The notes: generated from the sequence alone by a model not told the origin. A stretch of 64,000 nt of DNA from Tenodera sinensis (GCA_030765045.1 CM060964.1:149678705-149742704); one strand, 5' to 3'. Positions 46,025-56,801 are shown, numbered from the stretch's first letter. Program-made: numbers and translations.

Positions 46025-46455
46025 TATGAGAAGACGTCCTGAACCTTGCGACTTCCGCGTTTCGGCTTCGACTGTTTGCCACGGCTGCGTTTAGTTCGTT
46101 CTATTCTTTTGATGCATCTCAATCCGGAACCCAGCATAGCATCGATCTTTTCGTCGGCCTTTCGCTTTACGTTGGACCCGGCCTCCTTCAACCTCCGCTT
46201 CAGGGCCTCCTTCGGCGATGTTCCGGACGCGACGACATCGGGCAGCACGTGAGCGCCCGCTTTGAGCGCTTCCTTCCCCACAGCCTTTGCACCGCCCTTT
46301 AGAAAGGGTAGTAACCTTCTGAAGAGTCCTCCAAGAGCAGAAAAGAGTCCGCTGCCTCTCTGAAAGCGCTTTCCCCTGTACAGAATAAAATCGCGATCGT
46401 CCAATGCGCCACCCGCCTGGTTAAGATAGTGCTGTGTGACGGTCTGCACATCCAT
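46024..46455 (-). CDS. Small basic virion protein (adenovirus pX/pVI-like)
   Basis: The ATG at 46455 (MDVQTVTQHYLNQAGG) overlaps the penton stop as TAATG. The stop at 46024 overlaps the major-capsid ATG the same way. The protein has 143 residues. The N-terminal part holds RGSGLFSALGGLFRRLLPFL, a glycine-rich amphipathic segment, then AKAVGKEALKAGAHVLPDV. The C-terminal half is Lys/Arg-rich (RIERTKRSRGKQSKPKRGS). This layout matches small Maverick/adintovirus proteins likened to adenoviral pX/pVI, which act inside the capsid on DNA or membranes. The frame is intact. The name is by resemblance; no cleavage sites or protease gene were confirmed. Confidence 0.7.
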   Translation of the reverse strand: MDVQTVTQHYLNQAGGALDDRDFILYRGKRFQRGSGLFSALGGLFRRLLPFLKGGAKAVGKEALKAGAHVLPDVVASGTSPKEALKRRLKEAGSNVKRKADEKIDAMLGSGLRCIKRIERTKRSRGKQSKPKRGSRKVQDVFS

Positions 46456-47503
46456 TATCGCTGTTTTGGTAGGAAAGCGAGAACTATAGTAGAGGAAATT
46501 CCGTCGGCAAATGGCAAGAGATCGCCATAACCGTTCCTTAAATCTATGTTGACCGTCTTGAAGTCCTGTTAAACGAGGGGCACCCAATTTTGGGGAAAGA
46601 ACGTCTTTTCGTCGGTCATGTAAGTGTTATTGCTTCTCTCGAATTCCACCGCCACGCTCTCTATCACCTGGACGAAGGTATCTCCCACCACTTACGGTGC
46701 GACTAGGTTGCAATAGATGAACATTTTTACAGGATGTTTGGGTCCTGCCTGGAGAATGACGTTGGTATAGGGTTCGAAGCCTAACATCTTGGACAACGTC
46801 GGAGTCAGCATCAAACTGTGAATGCGATGCAGGGGATCAGAATCGTGCTCGCCGGGCCTCGGTGGTGAAAGACCTGCCCTGTGTGGCGCAGAGGGAGTGT
46901 GGGGTGGTGGTTGGGTAGAAGAAAACGTGAGGGTTTTGGGTTTTCCAACATTTTGCGCTACTCCCGAGGGCTGTTCGACTGGGTGAGCCTGGGTTTCGGC
47001 TTCGGTTTATGCCGGGGCTCGTCATTGAAGGTTTCGTATTCGGAGGGAACGTACGGTATAGCCGTGCGCACCACTTTCTCCACGTACCCTTCGAAGGATG
47101 CGTGGTGCAATCGTGTGACCGTTGCATTCACGCTTGCCGTGTTCTTGCTCTCGTCGAAGAGGAAGAAATTTTCTACCGACAAATGTTCCAGAATGACGTC
47201 GTTGACGAGTTTCACCAGGTCTTTAGGATGGGGCACGATGCCTCGAGGGATTTGCAAGCTGAACTCGGAATGCGTGGTAAGGTGCGTCATGGTGTATTTG
47301 GTGCCGGTGACAAGGGCTTCGCCCGGGGCGACGTTGTAGAATTTCACCGGATACCTGAACTTCTGCAGAGCCACCTCCCGTTCCCCCAGTAGGACGATCC
47401 TCTCGGGCAAGACATTTGAGAATCTTGCCGTGGTGTTATCGGTAAAGTGATCCATCGAAGCATTGCTCGCCAGCGTGAGGGAGAAGAGCTTGGTCTTGAT
47501 CAT
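46455..47503 (-). pseudogene. Penton-like minor capsid protein (single jelly roll), broken
   Basis: The ATG at 47503 lies inside the integrase stop (ATGA). The first 180 codons are open to 46958: MIKTKLFSLTLASNASMDHF, then LLGEREVALQKFRYP. The C-terminal part is readable near 46815-46455 in another frame: KMLGFEPYTNVILQAGPK, then VKMFIYCNLVAP, a TAA, VVGDTFVQVIE, another TAA near 46573, then DFKTVNIDLRNGYGDLLPF. One frameshift and two stops are therefore seen. The N-terminal and C-terminal signatures are those of Maverick/adintovirus minor capsid (penton) proteins. It would sit at capsid vertices. The TAA at the end overlaps the next ATG. Confidence 0.72.
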
Positions 47504-48555
47504 GCCGAATCGATGGTCGAAGCCAGGACCCACGAGTTGAATTTGACCGGATATCCCTTCCACTTCACCAATACCTGTTTGTAGCGCTCTCTGCCTTCAA
47601 TTTCCAAAATGCTCTCAATTTTGAAAGTTTCGGGGAGCGCGACCTTTTGCAGCTCTTCGGTGTAAAATACGCCGTCTATGGCTTCTCCGGCCAGATCCTT
47701 CAACTTATATACCACGGGTCGACCGCGCACCACCTCGGCTATCTCGAATATCTCGCCCGTCCGGTTCTGCTCGTACCCCTTGTCGAACTTCATTTTCTCC
47801 TTGTAAATGCGCACGTGATCGCCGACGATATATTTGGGTCTGCTTGCCCGCGGCAGACGCCTGTCTCCGTACAAGTTGCGTTACACCTGCAAGATGTTAG
47901 ACTCGTTGACCTGCTTGGGCGCCATCTTTATGGACCTGTGATAGGAACTATTGTACCACTCGTGTAGGGCCGGAAGAACCTCCAGGTACCTGTAAGAGTT
48001 TTTGTGAGTGAAATATCTCCACATCTTGGTCTTCAGGGTTCGGTTAAACCGTTCCACGACGCTGGCTTTCACGTTATTTTTGGTGGTGTAATATTGCACG
48101 TTGTGCTTCTTTAGAAAGTCGCGAAACATCTTGTTGGTGAACTCGGTTCCCTTGTCCGTCTGGAGGACCCTGGGAACTCGCTGAGAAAATATGGAATGAA
48201 ACGCCTCCGCCACCTCGGCGCCAAGTTTCGTTTTCAGAGGAACGGCCCACGCATATTTGGAGAATACGTAGATGACGGTGAGAATGTAAGCATACGGCTT
48301 GTTATCTTTTCTGACGCTGCTAACGACGTTGAGGTCGGCTTCCCAGAGATCCTCCATATTGGTCACGTGATAGTATCTGGTGGGAAACCTTTTTTTCACC
48401 GGCTTGTGCAACGAATAACTTTCCTGGGTTCGAGGGAAGGACAAGATGTTGGCCTTTGACTCTCCGGTGGCCTTTCGCAGGGACTTCAACGTTCCCATGC
48501 CGGCATAATGTTCCGGTTTGTCATACAATCGCCTCAAAACCGTCCATTCCTTCAT
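47500..48555 (-). pseudogene. Retroviral-type integrase with chromodomain, one nonsense lesion
   Basis: From the ATG at 48555 the core runs open to a single in-frame TAA at 47881-47883. The frame then continues to TGA at 47500-47502. The catalytic triad is visible: D in LWEADLNVV, D in LQTDKGTEF, E in VVERFNRTLK about 36 residues later. Then YHRSIKMAPKQV, a small SH3-like basic region (YIVGDHVRIYKEKMKFD) and a C-terminal chromodomain (FKIESILEIEGRERYKQVLV, then KWKGYPVKFNSW). Such integrase-chromodomain proteins insert Maverick-type DNA, the chromodomain giving chromatin preference. Copy 2 keeps a Tyr codon at the place of the TAA, and only the region around it. The gene overlaps the penton start by ATGA. 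Confidence 0.88.
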
Positions 48556-48614
48556 CGCTTTTTTTTTTCTTTTTTGTTTTGTTACAGGGGCACCCAACAG
48601 CGGGGTCGCAATTG

Positions 48615-48968
48615 TTACGTGGAGGTGGGGGACTTAGACTTCTTTCTCTTGCGAGGGGATAGAGGGTGACGTTTGATCGTCCTAGGAGCGACCTCGTGCT
48701 TCAACCGCACGTCTCGGTCCACGTCCTCGTAAGCATCGTCGTCATCGTGATTGATAAGGAAGGATCGTCTCACTTGTGACACCAGATCCAGATACTTCCC
48801 CAATTTATATTTTACCAGACGCCACTTTTCGTCGGCAGACAGTTTTTTAGCTCGCTGTACGTTCTCTATTTCTTTAGCTAGACTAGAAATGCTCTTGTCT
48901 ATGATGTGAAGCCTTTCCGCGGTTTTCGGCAACGGGGCGGCCACCACGACCTGTCTCCCGTACTTCAT
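48615..48968 (-). CDS. Conserved small viral protein X2, unknown, basic tail
   Basis: A 117-residue intact frame starts at the ATG at 48968, which overlaps the stop of the upstream gene (ATGA). Residues 15-65 are charged and helical in appearance (RLHIIDKSISSLAKEIENVQ, then EKWRLVKYKLGKYLDLVSQV). An acidic DDDDAYEDVDRD patch follows, then a Pro-rich basic end (SPRKRKKSKSP), a likely nuclear-localisation or DNA-contact segment. Copy 2 has a clear homologue inside the fusion frame at 59052-59669. It lies between integrase and X1, in the replication/packaging side of the gene order. No known domain is recognised. Confidence 0.65.
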   Translation of the reverse strand: MKYGRQVVVAAPLPKTAERLHIIDKSISSLAKEIENVQRAKKLSADEKWRLVKYKLGKYLDLVSQVRRSFLINHDDDDAYEDVDRDVRLKHEVAPRTIKRHPLSPRKRKKSKSPTST

Positions 48969-49324
48969 CCTTCAAATTTGGACACAAGAGCTCTGCCCAG
49001 TGAAGCTAATACGGGGAGCAGAAAACCTCCTTTTTGAATCAATATTGTCTTCTTTTTCTTTAAGGGAACCCGCTTATCTACCAACTTCCTCCAAGACGCC
49101 TTACTTCTCCTCAAGCGATTTAGGCACTTCTGCGGAAGTTGCACGTGACTTCTGCACACGTTGAGCATGCATTCGCAAATGACCTTTATCAGATCTCCGT
49201 CGGCATTTTTTAACAATTTTTTGCGCTGAGGTGCCTTCGCCCTGGCGAAGGTCGTCAAATTTCCGTGCTGTCTCGCTACGAGCGGACTGCTCAATTTGGC
49301 AATGCTCAACCTGCCTCTAACCAT
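48965..49324 (-). CDS. Conserved small viral protein X1 with basic-then-hydrophobic C-terminus
   Basis: The frame starts at the ATG at 49324 (MVRGRLSIAK; the longer frame to 49357 has no ATG) and is intact for 119 residues. The middle holds a Cys pair (CECMLNVCRSHVQLP). The C-terminal part is strongly basic (LVDKRVPLKKKKTILIQK) and runs directly into GGFLLPVLASLGRAL. I recall a basic tract followed by 'GGFL' as a recurring small gene in Maverick-type elements, of unknown role, perhaps virion or membrane. The copy-2 version (from 59857) lacks the GGFL part. Confidence 0.65.
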   Translation of the reverse strand: MVRGRLSIAKLSSPLVARQHGNLTTFARAKAPQRKKLLKNADGDLIKVICECMLNVCRSHVQLPQKCLNRLRRSKASWRKLVDKRVPLKKKKTILIQKGGFLLPVLASLGRALVSKFEG

Positions 49325-49465
49325 GACGGCACGGGGAATGACGCTCCCGTTGTCCAATGCGTCTTATTTAACGTGTCAAAACAACCTGTGAATGCATGTG
49401 GAGTCCAGAAACACCCGCTATATATATCAAAGAAAAAAACATTTTTTTTTTTTTTTTTTTTTGGA

Positions 49466-50089
49466 TCAACGGTCTCGGTTGGGTATGAAATAAGAGAGCG
49501 TTTCGTCCGGAAGGACGCCGGTTCGATACCTGTATCGGTCGGGCGTGTATTGCGTGCAATCCAGCACCAGATATCCGTGTGGGTGTTAGGTAGCCTTTTC
49601 GAAAGCCTCCAGCAGAAACCTAGAGTTCCTGGGTTCGATCTGCTGGCACAGTCTTTCTATCTGCATTTTGTCTCTGTTATTCTTGAAGACCACGATCTAG
49701 TTTGCATTCAGAGATATGTTCCTATATTTCTGCCCTTGCGGAAACACTTTTTGCAGAATGTACACAATTCCGAAGCGCTTGTGATGAGAGTCTCTGGTGA
49801 AAAAATTGGACAAGTTCGTTCCGCCGCCCTCCGCCATCAGGTCGTCCAAGATGACCAGAAAGTTCTCTCCCACATCCTCCAGTTGGGGAATACCCGGGTG
49901 GGCCTGGCACTTCCGAGGCAAGTCTTCAAGCCTCGGCGAGTACTCCGGCGGGTGGCACCACAGCACCCTCTTCAGGCGCTGGTCGAACATGCGGTCGGCG
50001 TGACGTATGAGGTTTTTCACGAAGGTCGATTTTCCGCATCGCGACGGCCCCACCACCAGCATCGTGCTGGGAAAATTAAACCGTCTCAA
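49466..50089 (-). pseudogene. FtsK/HerA-type genome-packaging ATPase, one nonsense lesion
   Basis: Walker A is GPSRCGKST near residue 13 and Walker B is FLVILDDL near residue 76; HHKRFGIVYILQKVFPQG gives a sensor-like segment. The frame stops at TAG 49697-49699 and continues in the same frame for about 75 codons (FKNNRDKMQIERL, then ATYPHGYLVLDCTQ) to TGA at 49466. The copy-2 homologue has a Tyr codon at the TAG position. No good ATG is found; 50089 is a TTG with a TGA a few codons upstream, so the N-terminus is probably damaged too. The enzyme would pump DNA into the capsid. It lies immediately 3' of PolB. Confidence 0.85.
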
Positions 50090-50157
50090 GTCGGTCGGTC
50101 GTCGTCACATCATGAGGGTCTTGGCTCGAACTGACCCCGCAGGCGAACCGGCTGTCT

Positions 50158-53100
50158 CTATTTATCCCGTACCCTTTTGTAATCGAAAGGGTAAGTGTCG
50201 AAACCCTCGGCCGACACTCGCTTGGTCACCAGCATGCGGAACGTTTTAACGCAGGGTTCGGTCACCACCGTCCACGACGGTTTCCTCGATATCTGGGTGC
50301 CCGTCAACGTCACCGTCCTGTCGGCGTCCCGGAGCACCGTGTTCCGAATCACCTCGGCGTTCACCAGCTGCAAGTTGCCCGAATTCAATGTAATGCCCTT
50401 GACCTTGCACACCGAGAAGGTCTTACCCGTCTCCGGAGACCGGATCTCCATGCAGTAGCTCTTCGGCACCGTCGATGCAAACCGGGAGATGTACGAGCCC
50501 CGCCCGTGCTTCTCCAGCTCGTCCGTCATGTCTCCCAGGAGGCGTCCAACGGACGGCGTCCATTTCCCCGGAGCGGCGGCGGCAACGTGTCGAAGTAGCA
50601 CACCCGTTCTCCGAGTCACTTCAGGTAAGAGTAGAGCACCAGGAGGGCGTGGACCGTGGTGTAAGCCGCTATCACGACGTTGGCGGTGGGGTGCACCTTG
50701 GGACTCTGCTCGCAGTACCTCCACACCATGTACATGACGTCCTCGGTAACGGGCACGTAGGTCTGCACTTGGACGCTCGGGTCGTTGAGCAGCTCCAGGA
50801 GTCGATCGTACCTGTCGACGAGCTCGCACGTGGGGAGGTTGTCCCTCTGCCCGAGTTTGCCCCAGAAGTTATTGAGCATCAGCTTCGCGAGCTCGCGCCG
50901 ACCGGGGTTGGGTGCGATCGCGTGGGGATCTAGGGCGACGCCTTTGTGCTCCGAGAACTCATTCGGGTACCGCTCTCTCGCGTCCTGCGTGTCGCAGCCC
51001 GAGGGCCATCCGGATGCTTCCGGTCTTGATCTTCAGGAACTGATCGACGTAGGCCTCGAACAGTCACTTGGCTCCGGTGGCCGAGTCGTACTGCACCACG
51101 TCGTACTCCCAGATCTCGTGGACCTGGAGGAGGCGGTACCCCTCCTTGAGGACTACCTTGACTTCGTCGACCATCCAAGTGCCCTTCAGGGCCCTCTCGT
51201 GCTCTCGGTGTTCGCACTCGTCTTGGTTCTCCGTCTCCGCACAAGCGCGACATAGCGGAAACAAGAGCTTGCCGTTGATGTGCGCCGGCAGCACCGGGTG
51301 GTACAGGTGTTGCATCGGTAGAACCACGGCCTCGATGAGCCCGCCGCTCACGCCTTCTAAGCGTGGAAAGCGATCCACGTGGATCTTCGGGTGGCCGACG
51401 GGGTAGGGTTTGGTCTTGTTCACGAACGGGTGCAGGCTGTACACGTCCTAATAGAAGATCTTCCTGTCCCCCTCGGACTCGCAGTACGTCTTGGTACAGA
51501 TGGTGCGGCCTCCGTAGAAGGCGTCTCTGGGATTCAAGGGTTCGGGTACCGGGAGGTCTATAGCGTGGCGCTCGAGCTCGCGGTCGGCCTTCATAATGGC
51601 GTTGAACTCGCACTCCCACATTTCCACCACGGCGTAGCCGGCCCGTCGGATTTTGGCCGCGACCTTCTCTGTGCTCTCCAACCTGGAGGCCATGGTTTCG
51701 TTGGCCGTGTTGTATATTCGGGCGTGGCGATTGTGAAAGCATCGCCGGCAGCCGTTGTAGGAGCATCCGTGGAAGAAGTACGCGGTTCGATCTTCTTCAC
51801 TGTACCCGTCCGCCTTGTGGCCGGCAATTTTGACTTCGCGTCCTCTCATAGCATGCTGAATAACACTATTATTTTGTGACACTACCCAAGTCAGCCATAT
51901 GCATTCTATGCGAGACTGCCTGTCCGCTAGTCGATACCCGCCCACGGGTAAGAGGGCAATCTTTTTCGGCGGCATGAAGCGCTTCCTGTACACGCACATG
52001 CAAGCCTGAGCGATGTTGACGCATTCCCTGAACGGATCTATGCCGTTCTCGTCTAAGAATTCCCTTCTGAATTTGGAAACTCCCCGACTGACGAGAAAGA
52101 CGTCCATTTTACAATACGTCCCCATTTCCGCCTTCATGTCGAAGACGTACTTCGAGGCAACCTTTTCGTCGTGCCACTGCTCGAAGGCTTTTCGGGTCTC
52201 TACCGACATGCCTTCGGGGCAGAAATCCTTTTGATCGGGAATGGGACCGACGTAGTGCTCGATTTGCTTGGTGCTAAATAAATATGGAAAGTGGCCTTTG
52301 CATTCCTTCAAGTCGAAGCTCTTCGAAAAGCGAGATAGTGGCATGGGTATGAAGTTGAGCGAGTCGATAAAGGTGACGTCACCGTATCTCATTCGGTATA
52401 TCTTTCCGCCGTTCATGATAAGCTCCGGGGCCCATTTAAATGCCCCACCATGTACTTTAATAACAATTGGCATTCTTAGGCTCCGAGGTTATGGGCCACC
52501 ACGATGACGTCACAGGCTGCCAACCTCGGCTGCGCGATATGCTCGAATAACTGTTTTACAGGCTCTTTCGTAAATACCCATTCTTTGACGCCGCACTCAG
52601 TACAGTACGCCATCTTGTAGCGTTCGTCGATGCAAAGCGGACAGCCTTGGTATAAAACGCACAAGTTAGGCACATGCTTGTAGGTGTGTTTGTTTACCGG
52701 TATAGGGCACGTTTTGAGTACATTCGAGGTCTATGAACATAAAGACATATTGTTTTCTTTTGTTCTTACAAGCATACGGTTGCATAAAGCACAAGTGATT
52801 AGAATCGACGTGCGTCTTGCAATGTTTGCAGTATTTTTCCCCGCACTCGTGCGAGGTTTTTCTATATCTCAAATTCACCAGCTTATTGCAAGACGCACAC
52901 ACCTTCTCCACGTACACACCGATAGCTGTTTGAGATAAAATGCGCCTTTCTTGGCGTGATTCGAATAGCACGTAGGCCCCTTAAAGTCTCTGTACACGCG
53001 GTACAGTGTATGTAAGCATCGAATCGTGCATCGCATTGCTGGTGACATATAGAGCACTTGGCGTCGCAACTATGGTATTCTCTTTTGTGTCCCGAGGGAT

Positions 53101-53892
53101 GGTGACATTGACGGCAATAGTATCTGCATTTGAAACACTTGTTAAGGTCGATAATGGCGTTAAAGTGTTCCTCGTGAATCACAACGTCAATGTGTTTATC
53201 CCATTACTTATCGGACGCGTACAACACGTTTTTGCCGGTATGATCGCCAAACGCAGTCACAGAGTAACCTTTTAACGTCATCTATCGTGCAGCTCACGTT
53301 ACCTTTTTCCACGCGCCTTTTGTTTTTGTAGAAATTCTGAGCATCTCATCGTTGTATAATTGACGTCACAATCCACTTTGGCTTTGCAAACAATAATGAC
53401 TCTTGCTAAGCACAATTGGTCTTTGTTTTTAATTTCTACGATGCCTTTGTTCCTGCTGCAGGCATCGCATGGTCGGTAACACGAACCCACGACCTCTTTG
53501 GTCCACACGAAAGTAACTTTCAGAGGGCCGCTTAGCAAGAACTGTTGGTTGCTTTGCATGACGCTTTGGAGGCTCTCAATGACAGCATCCACGTTGACTT
53601 GTTCTGTTCGTCTCAAACTCATGTTAAACCCCTTGTCCGCCTGTTTTTGATCGGACATTCCTAAATAAACGGGTTCGTGGTCTAGAAGGTTCTCCTTGGC
53701 AAAATTTAGAATATCGTTAAATAAACGCGTCACCCAATGCTCGGGGTTTGCATCCCTAGGGGCAGGGTTCACGGAAATTTCTGTTTCGGTAAAGCCTGAA
53801 AATAGCCTTTTCATGGATCTCTGCCTATGCTCTAATATTTGGAACGTAGGCTGCGAGGATAGGTCTTGACTTAACACCGGTTCTGGTTCCAT
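50158..53892 (-). pseudogene. PolB: Family B DNA polymerase (Maverick/adintovirus, protein-primed type), broken
   Basis: The ATG is at 53892; the span corresponds to about 1,245 codons. In order: an N-terminal domain (NKDQLCLARVIIVCKAK near 53400), Cys/His-rich linkers, a CxxC/H-rich zinc-like module (HECGEKYCKHCK), exonuclease I (FMFIDLECTQ near 52735), exonuclease II (AHN then a stop near 52480, where copy 2 keeps SYD) and exonuclease III (YCKMDVFL near 52105). Then come palm and finger segments (ALLPVGGYRLADRQ, then YHPVLPAHINGKLLFPLCRA), NNFWGKLGQRDNLP near 50870, motif C (CYFDT near 50600, followed by LPPP instead of the expected DS) and a C-terminal VCKVKGITL. Several frameshifts and stops occur. 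It is the element's replicase. Confidence 0.88.
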
Positions 53893-54309
53893 GTTCCGAT
53901 ACCATCTAAAGCCTTTTCTTTTTGTTTTTTAAGCACACACACAGTTTTCCAAAACGCTTTGGATGCGCTCTGAAAAAAAAAAGTTTTTAAAACATTCGTA
54001 TAAGTTGTGATTTTATGTTATAAAGTTATAATAGCCGTATAATTTCAACCCAGATCGCTTTTAATTCGCTCTCCGGCAAACCGCTTAAACACCTCGCTCT
54101 TTTTTTTTTTTTTTAAAAAAAACAAACAAACAAAGGACTGTTTATCGCGACCCACAATTTTCGATTGCTCAGTCTGTTAAATGTCTCATTAACAAGTCCA
54201 GCGAGCTATAATTATGTTCTGGCCTTATGAACTCTGAAAGCAATCCGTTCACTTCACACATACACACGTACAAAACAGGTGACGTAATGTTATCCTAGAC
54301 GCACTCATA

Positions 54310-54372
54310 TAGAACCGCTGAAGAGATATCATACTGCCTCTATTTATGCACAAGCAAACGTGACACTTCCGG
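54310..54372 (-). promoter_or_regulatory. Candidate PolB promoter: ETS-type site and TATA
   Basis: On the minus strand CCGGAAGTG (54372-54364) precedes CATAAATAGAGG (TATA near 54348-54337) by about 16 bases. A start near 54310 would leave a leader of about 420 bases before the PolB ATG at 53892. A coherent arrangement, not proof of use. Confidence 0.4.
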
Positions 54373-54530
54373 TCACTCATCGGTTCAACATCTTGCTAGG
54401 AAAAGCAGGCTACGTGACTTCCTGACATAGCTAAACAAATCCTGCTCACGCCACAACCTGAATTCGGTTCCCCCACCTCCACCTCCCACCTTACCACGGC
54501 ATGTCGCTTAGCGCGTGCGCAAGTTCAGTT

Positions 54531-54790
54531 CTTTCCAAGAAAACGGTCATATTGCATACCGGAAGTCTCCTAATTATTGCTTCAGGTTTTTTAAACTAGC
54601 ATCTTGCCACGTCAGTCGATTTCCCCCAATTGTCGGCCCAAAACTGCATTTTCAGGTATTTTCTTGCACATTTCCAAGATCGTTTAAAATACCAACGGTC
54701 ATATTGCGTAGCGCAAATCTTGTGTTGATTTCTCAGCCTTTTTTAAACTAGCATCTTGTCTCGTTAGTCAGTGTTATTCAGTTACTTGGA
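54531..54790. repeat. Imperfect direct repeat, about 140-152-bp unit x2
   Basis: AACGGTCATATTGC at 54542 and 54694, and TTTTTTAAACTAGCATCTTG at about 54585 and 54737, recur at the same spacing, with diverged sequence between. It lies 0.65-0.9 kb upstream of PolB and could be a subterminal repeat of the viral element. Confidence 0.75.
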
Positions 54791-56801
54791 CGATCGTCAT
54801 GGGATCTTTCTCCGTGTCAAGCGAAAACTTTTTTTCGCCATCTACTGTGCGTGTGTAAAGATAATTGCATCCCTGGTTGTTCAACAGTTTTTTTTCCATT
54901 GTTTTCCTGGTGTGTTGATTTTGTTTACTTTCTGTTTTATAAGAGTTTTTAATTAAATCTTTGTTTAAGGACACCAGGAACTGATTTTGCTTTTGCCATA
55001 CTCAAATTATGTGATTAATTCAATTTCAATTTATGCTGCTAATATTAGCTTGATTTAAATGAAATCTGGGGTGTTTAGAGAACAAATGTTTCTACATTCA
55101 ATAACTGTAAAACATTTACATTAAATTTAAAAGCCTTTGTGCAAAAGTGGTATAAGTGAGAACATGTTTTCTAACAAAAAGTTGTGTAACTCATCCTTCT
55201 GGTGCACTTCTCTCCATAAGCTTTCGTTCTACAGCCATCTTTTTTTTCTGTAGTAGTTAATGGATAATTTGATATGTTAAACAAAAAAACTCTATTATGT
55301 CATTGAAATTAGGAAGGTAAAAAAATCTTTCATATGTAATGACTGAAATTATATATTTTTTTCCAAGTTATTTTTTAATTACATTAAACTTAATATTTCT
55401 AAAAAAGGTGGTGTTTACTAGGGAAAGTAGATGGCCATATAGCTACAGGATAATTTTCAAGTCAGTATCTTTAATGGGCTTTGAGAAAAGTGTACCACAA
55501 GTGTTAAAAATGAAGTTACGGGAAATTGAAGTTAAAGTTAAAAGTGCAGTTTATGTTTATTCACATTCAATGTGGAAGTGGTTGTGGAATATGGGGGCGT
55601 GTCCTTGCGCCGCCATATTTAAATCACCAAATTAAAGGGCTTATTACCCGTGTGACATACCATGTTTATATATATCATTTTAAAGCTTAAGATGTGTACT
55701 ATTTTTTAGAATAAAAAATAAAAAATCGATGTTTTCATGCAAACTCACTTCCCGGTGTCCTTAAGCTATGTGCATGCACAACCGAAGTCCAACGTCTCAT
55801 AGTTGTAGGGATAAATCATCAAACTACGGGTAACAATGCATATTTCAGCTAGTATAATCCATATTTTGAATTATCTTGTTATCTTAATTTGAATCAAGTG
55901 TATAATCCTTGGTATACGTTTTTAATCGTAACAGGCACACAGAAACTTGCTAAGCTGGAAAAAAACCACAAATGATACGAAATACACTTCTTGTAACATT
56001 ATCAATTCCCAATATATTCTTTGCTGTCGGTTTTAATTTTCAAATACCTTATATTTCATTGTTTTTTTGTTTTTTTTTTTTGTGATAATTCTCCGTTGTC
56101 TTCTGTTCTCCCTCTTGTGTATTAAATAGTTTGTAGAAGGAAGGGCAGTGAAAGTGGCGTAAGGTGAAAATAACAACATTTCTCCTAAATTAATACTATA
56201 CTTCTGGAAAAAATTCTGATGTGTAACATTCAAGCGGCTTTTGCACCCAATATCCTTATTTACATAGTTGTTAATAATTGTTCATAAGCTTCTTGTTTCT
56301 TTTCCCTATCGATAACATATTTATCCCGCTAGTATTAAAATAATAAGAAAACAATTTGCTAACGCTGTCCTCTCCAATAAGAAAACATCAGTGACCGTGT
56401 GTGTGATTTAACAAACAAACAAGAAAAAACAAACAATTCATTATTGCTCTGAACTATGTTATATTCATATACTTGATCATTTTGCGCCACTGTGTGTCTA
56501 CTTGTAATGGTTTGCTTAACATCATTAAACTACTCTATGTTTTAATCAACTACATGTTTAAGCTTTTATTCTTATATGGCATATTTCAAGGTAAACTGTC
56601 GGGATATATAACACCTTATCGTAACTGGACGACCTGGCACACGCACGAATGCAAACTCCGACGAGTTCCAACAGGTTAGGAATGCGGTGTGTGTCTGTTG
56701 GCCGCTTAAGCCACGAGAGAAGCAGTCAGCATATCACGTAGCCTCCTTTTGTAGCAAGATGTAGATTGAGTTCAGAGCACGTAATTACCACGGACGCTTG
56801 T

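Noticed and set aside
46958..47563. Using 47563 as the penton start
   Set aside because: The first ATG at 47503 overlaps the integrase stop and begins the recognisable protein; the upstream 20 codons are integrase sequence in another frame.
49475..49535. tRNA-like segment with a GGTTCGATACC B box on the plus strand
   Set aside because: The opposite strand is the C-terminal coding part of the packaging ATPase, matched by copy 2. The T-arm pairing is poor and no A box fits.
50930..51766. 278-codon Arg/Pro/Gly-rich frame over PolB
   Set aside because: Shadow of PolB in a GC-rich stretch; the other frames carry the polymerase motifs.
55339..55635. 98-codon frame in the inter-viral region
   Set aside because: AT-rich, no motif, no second copy; treated as chance.
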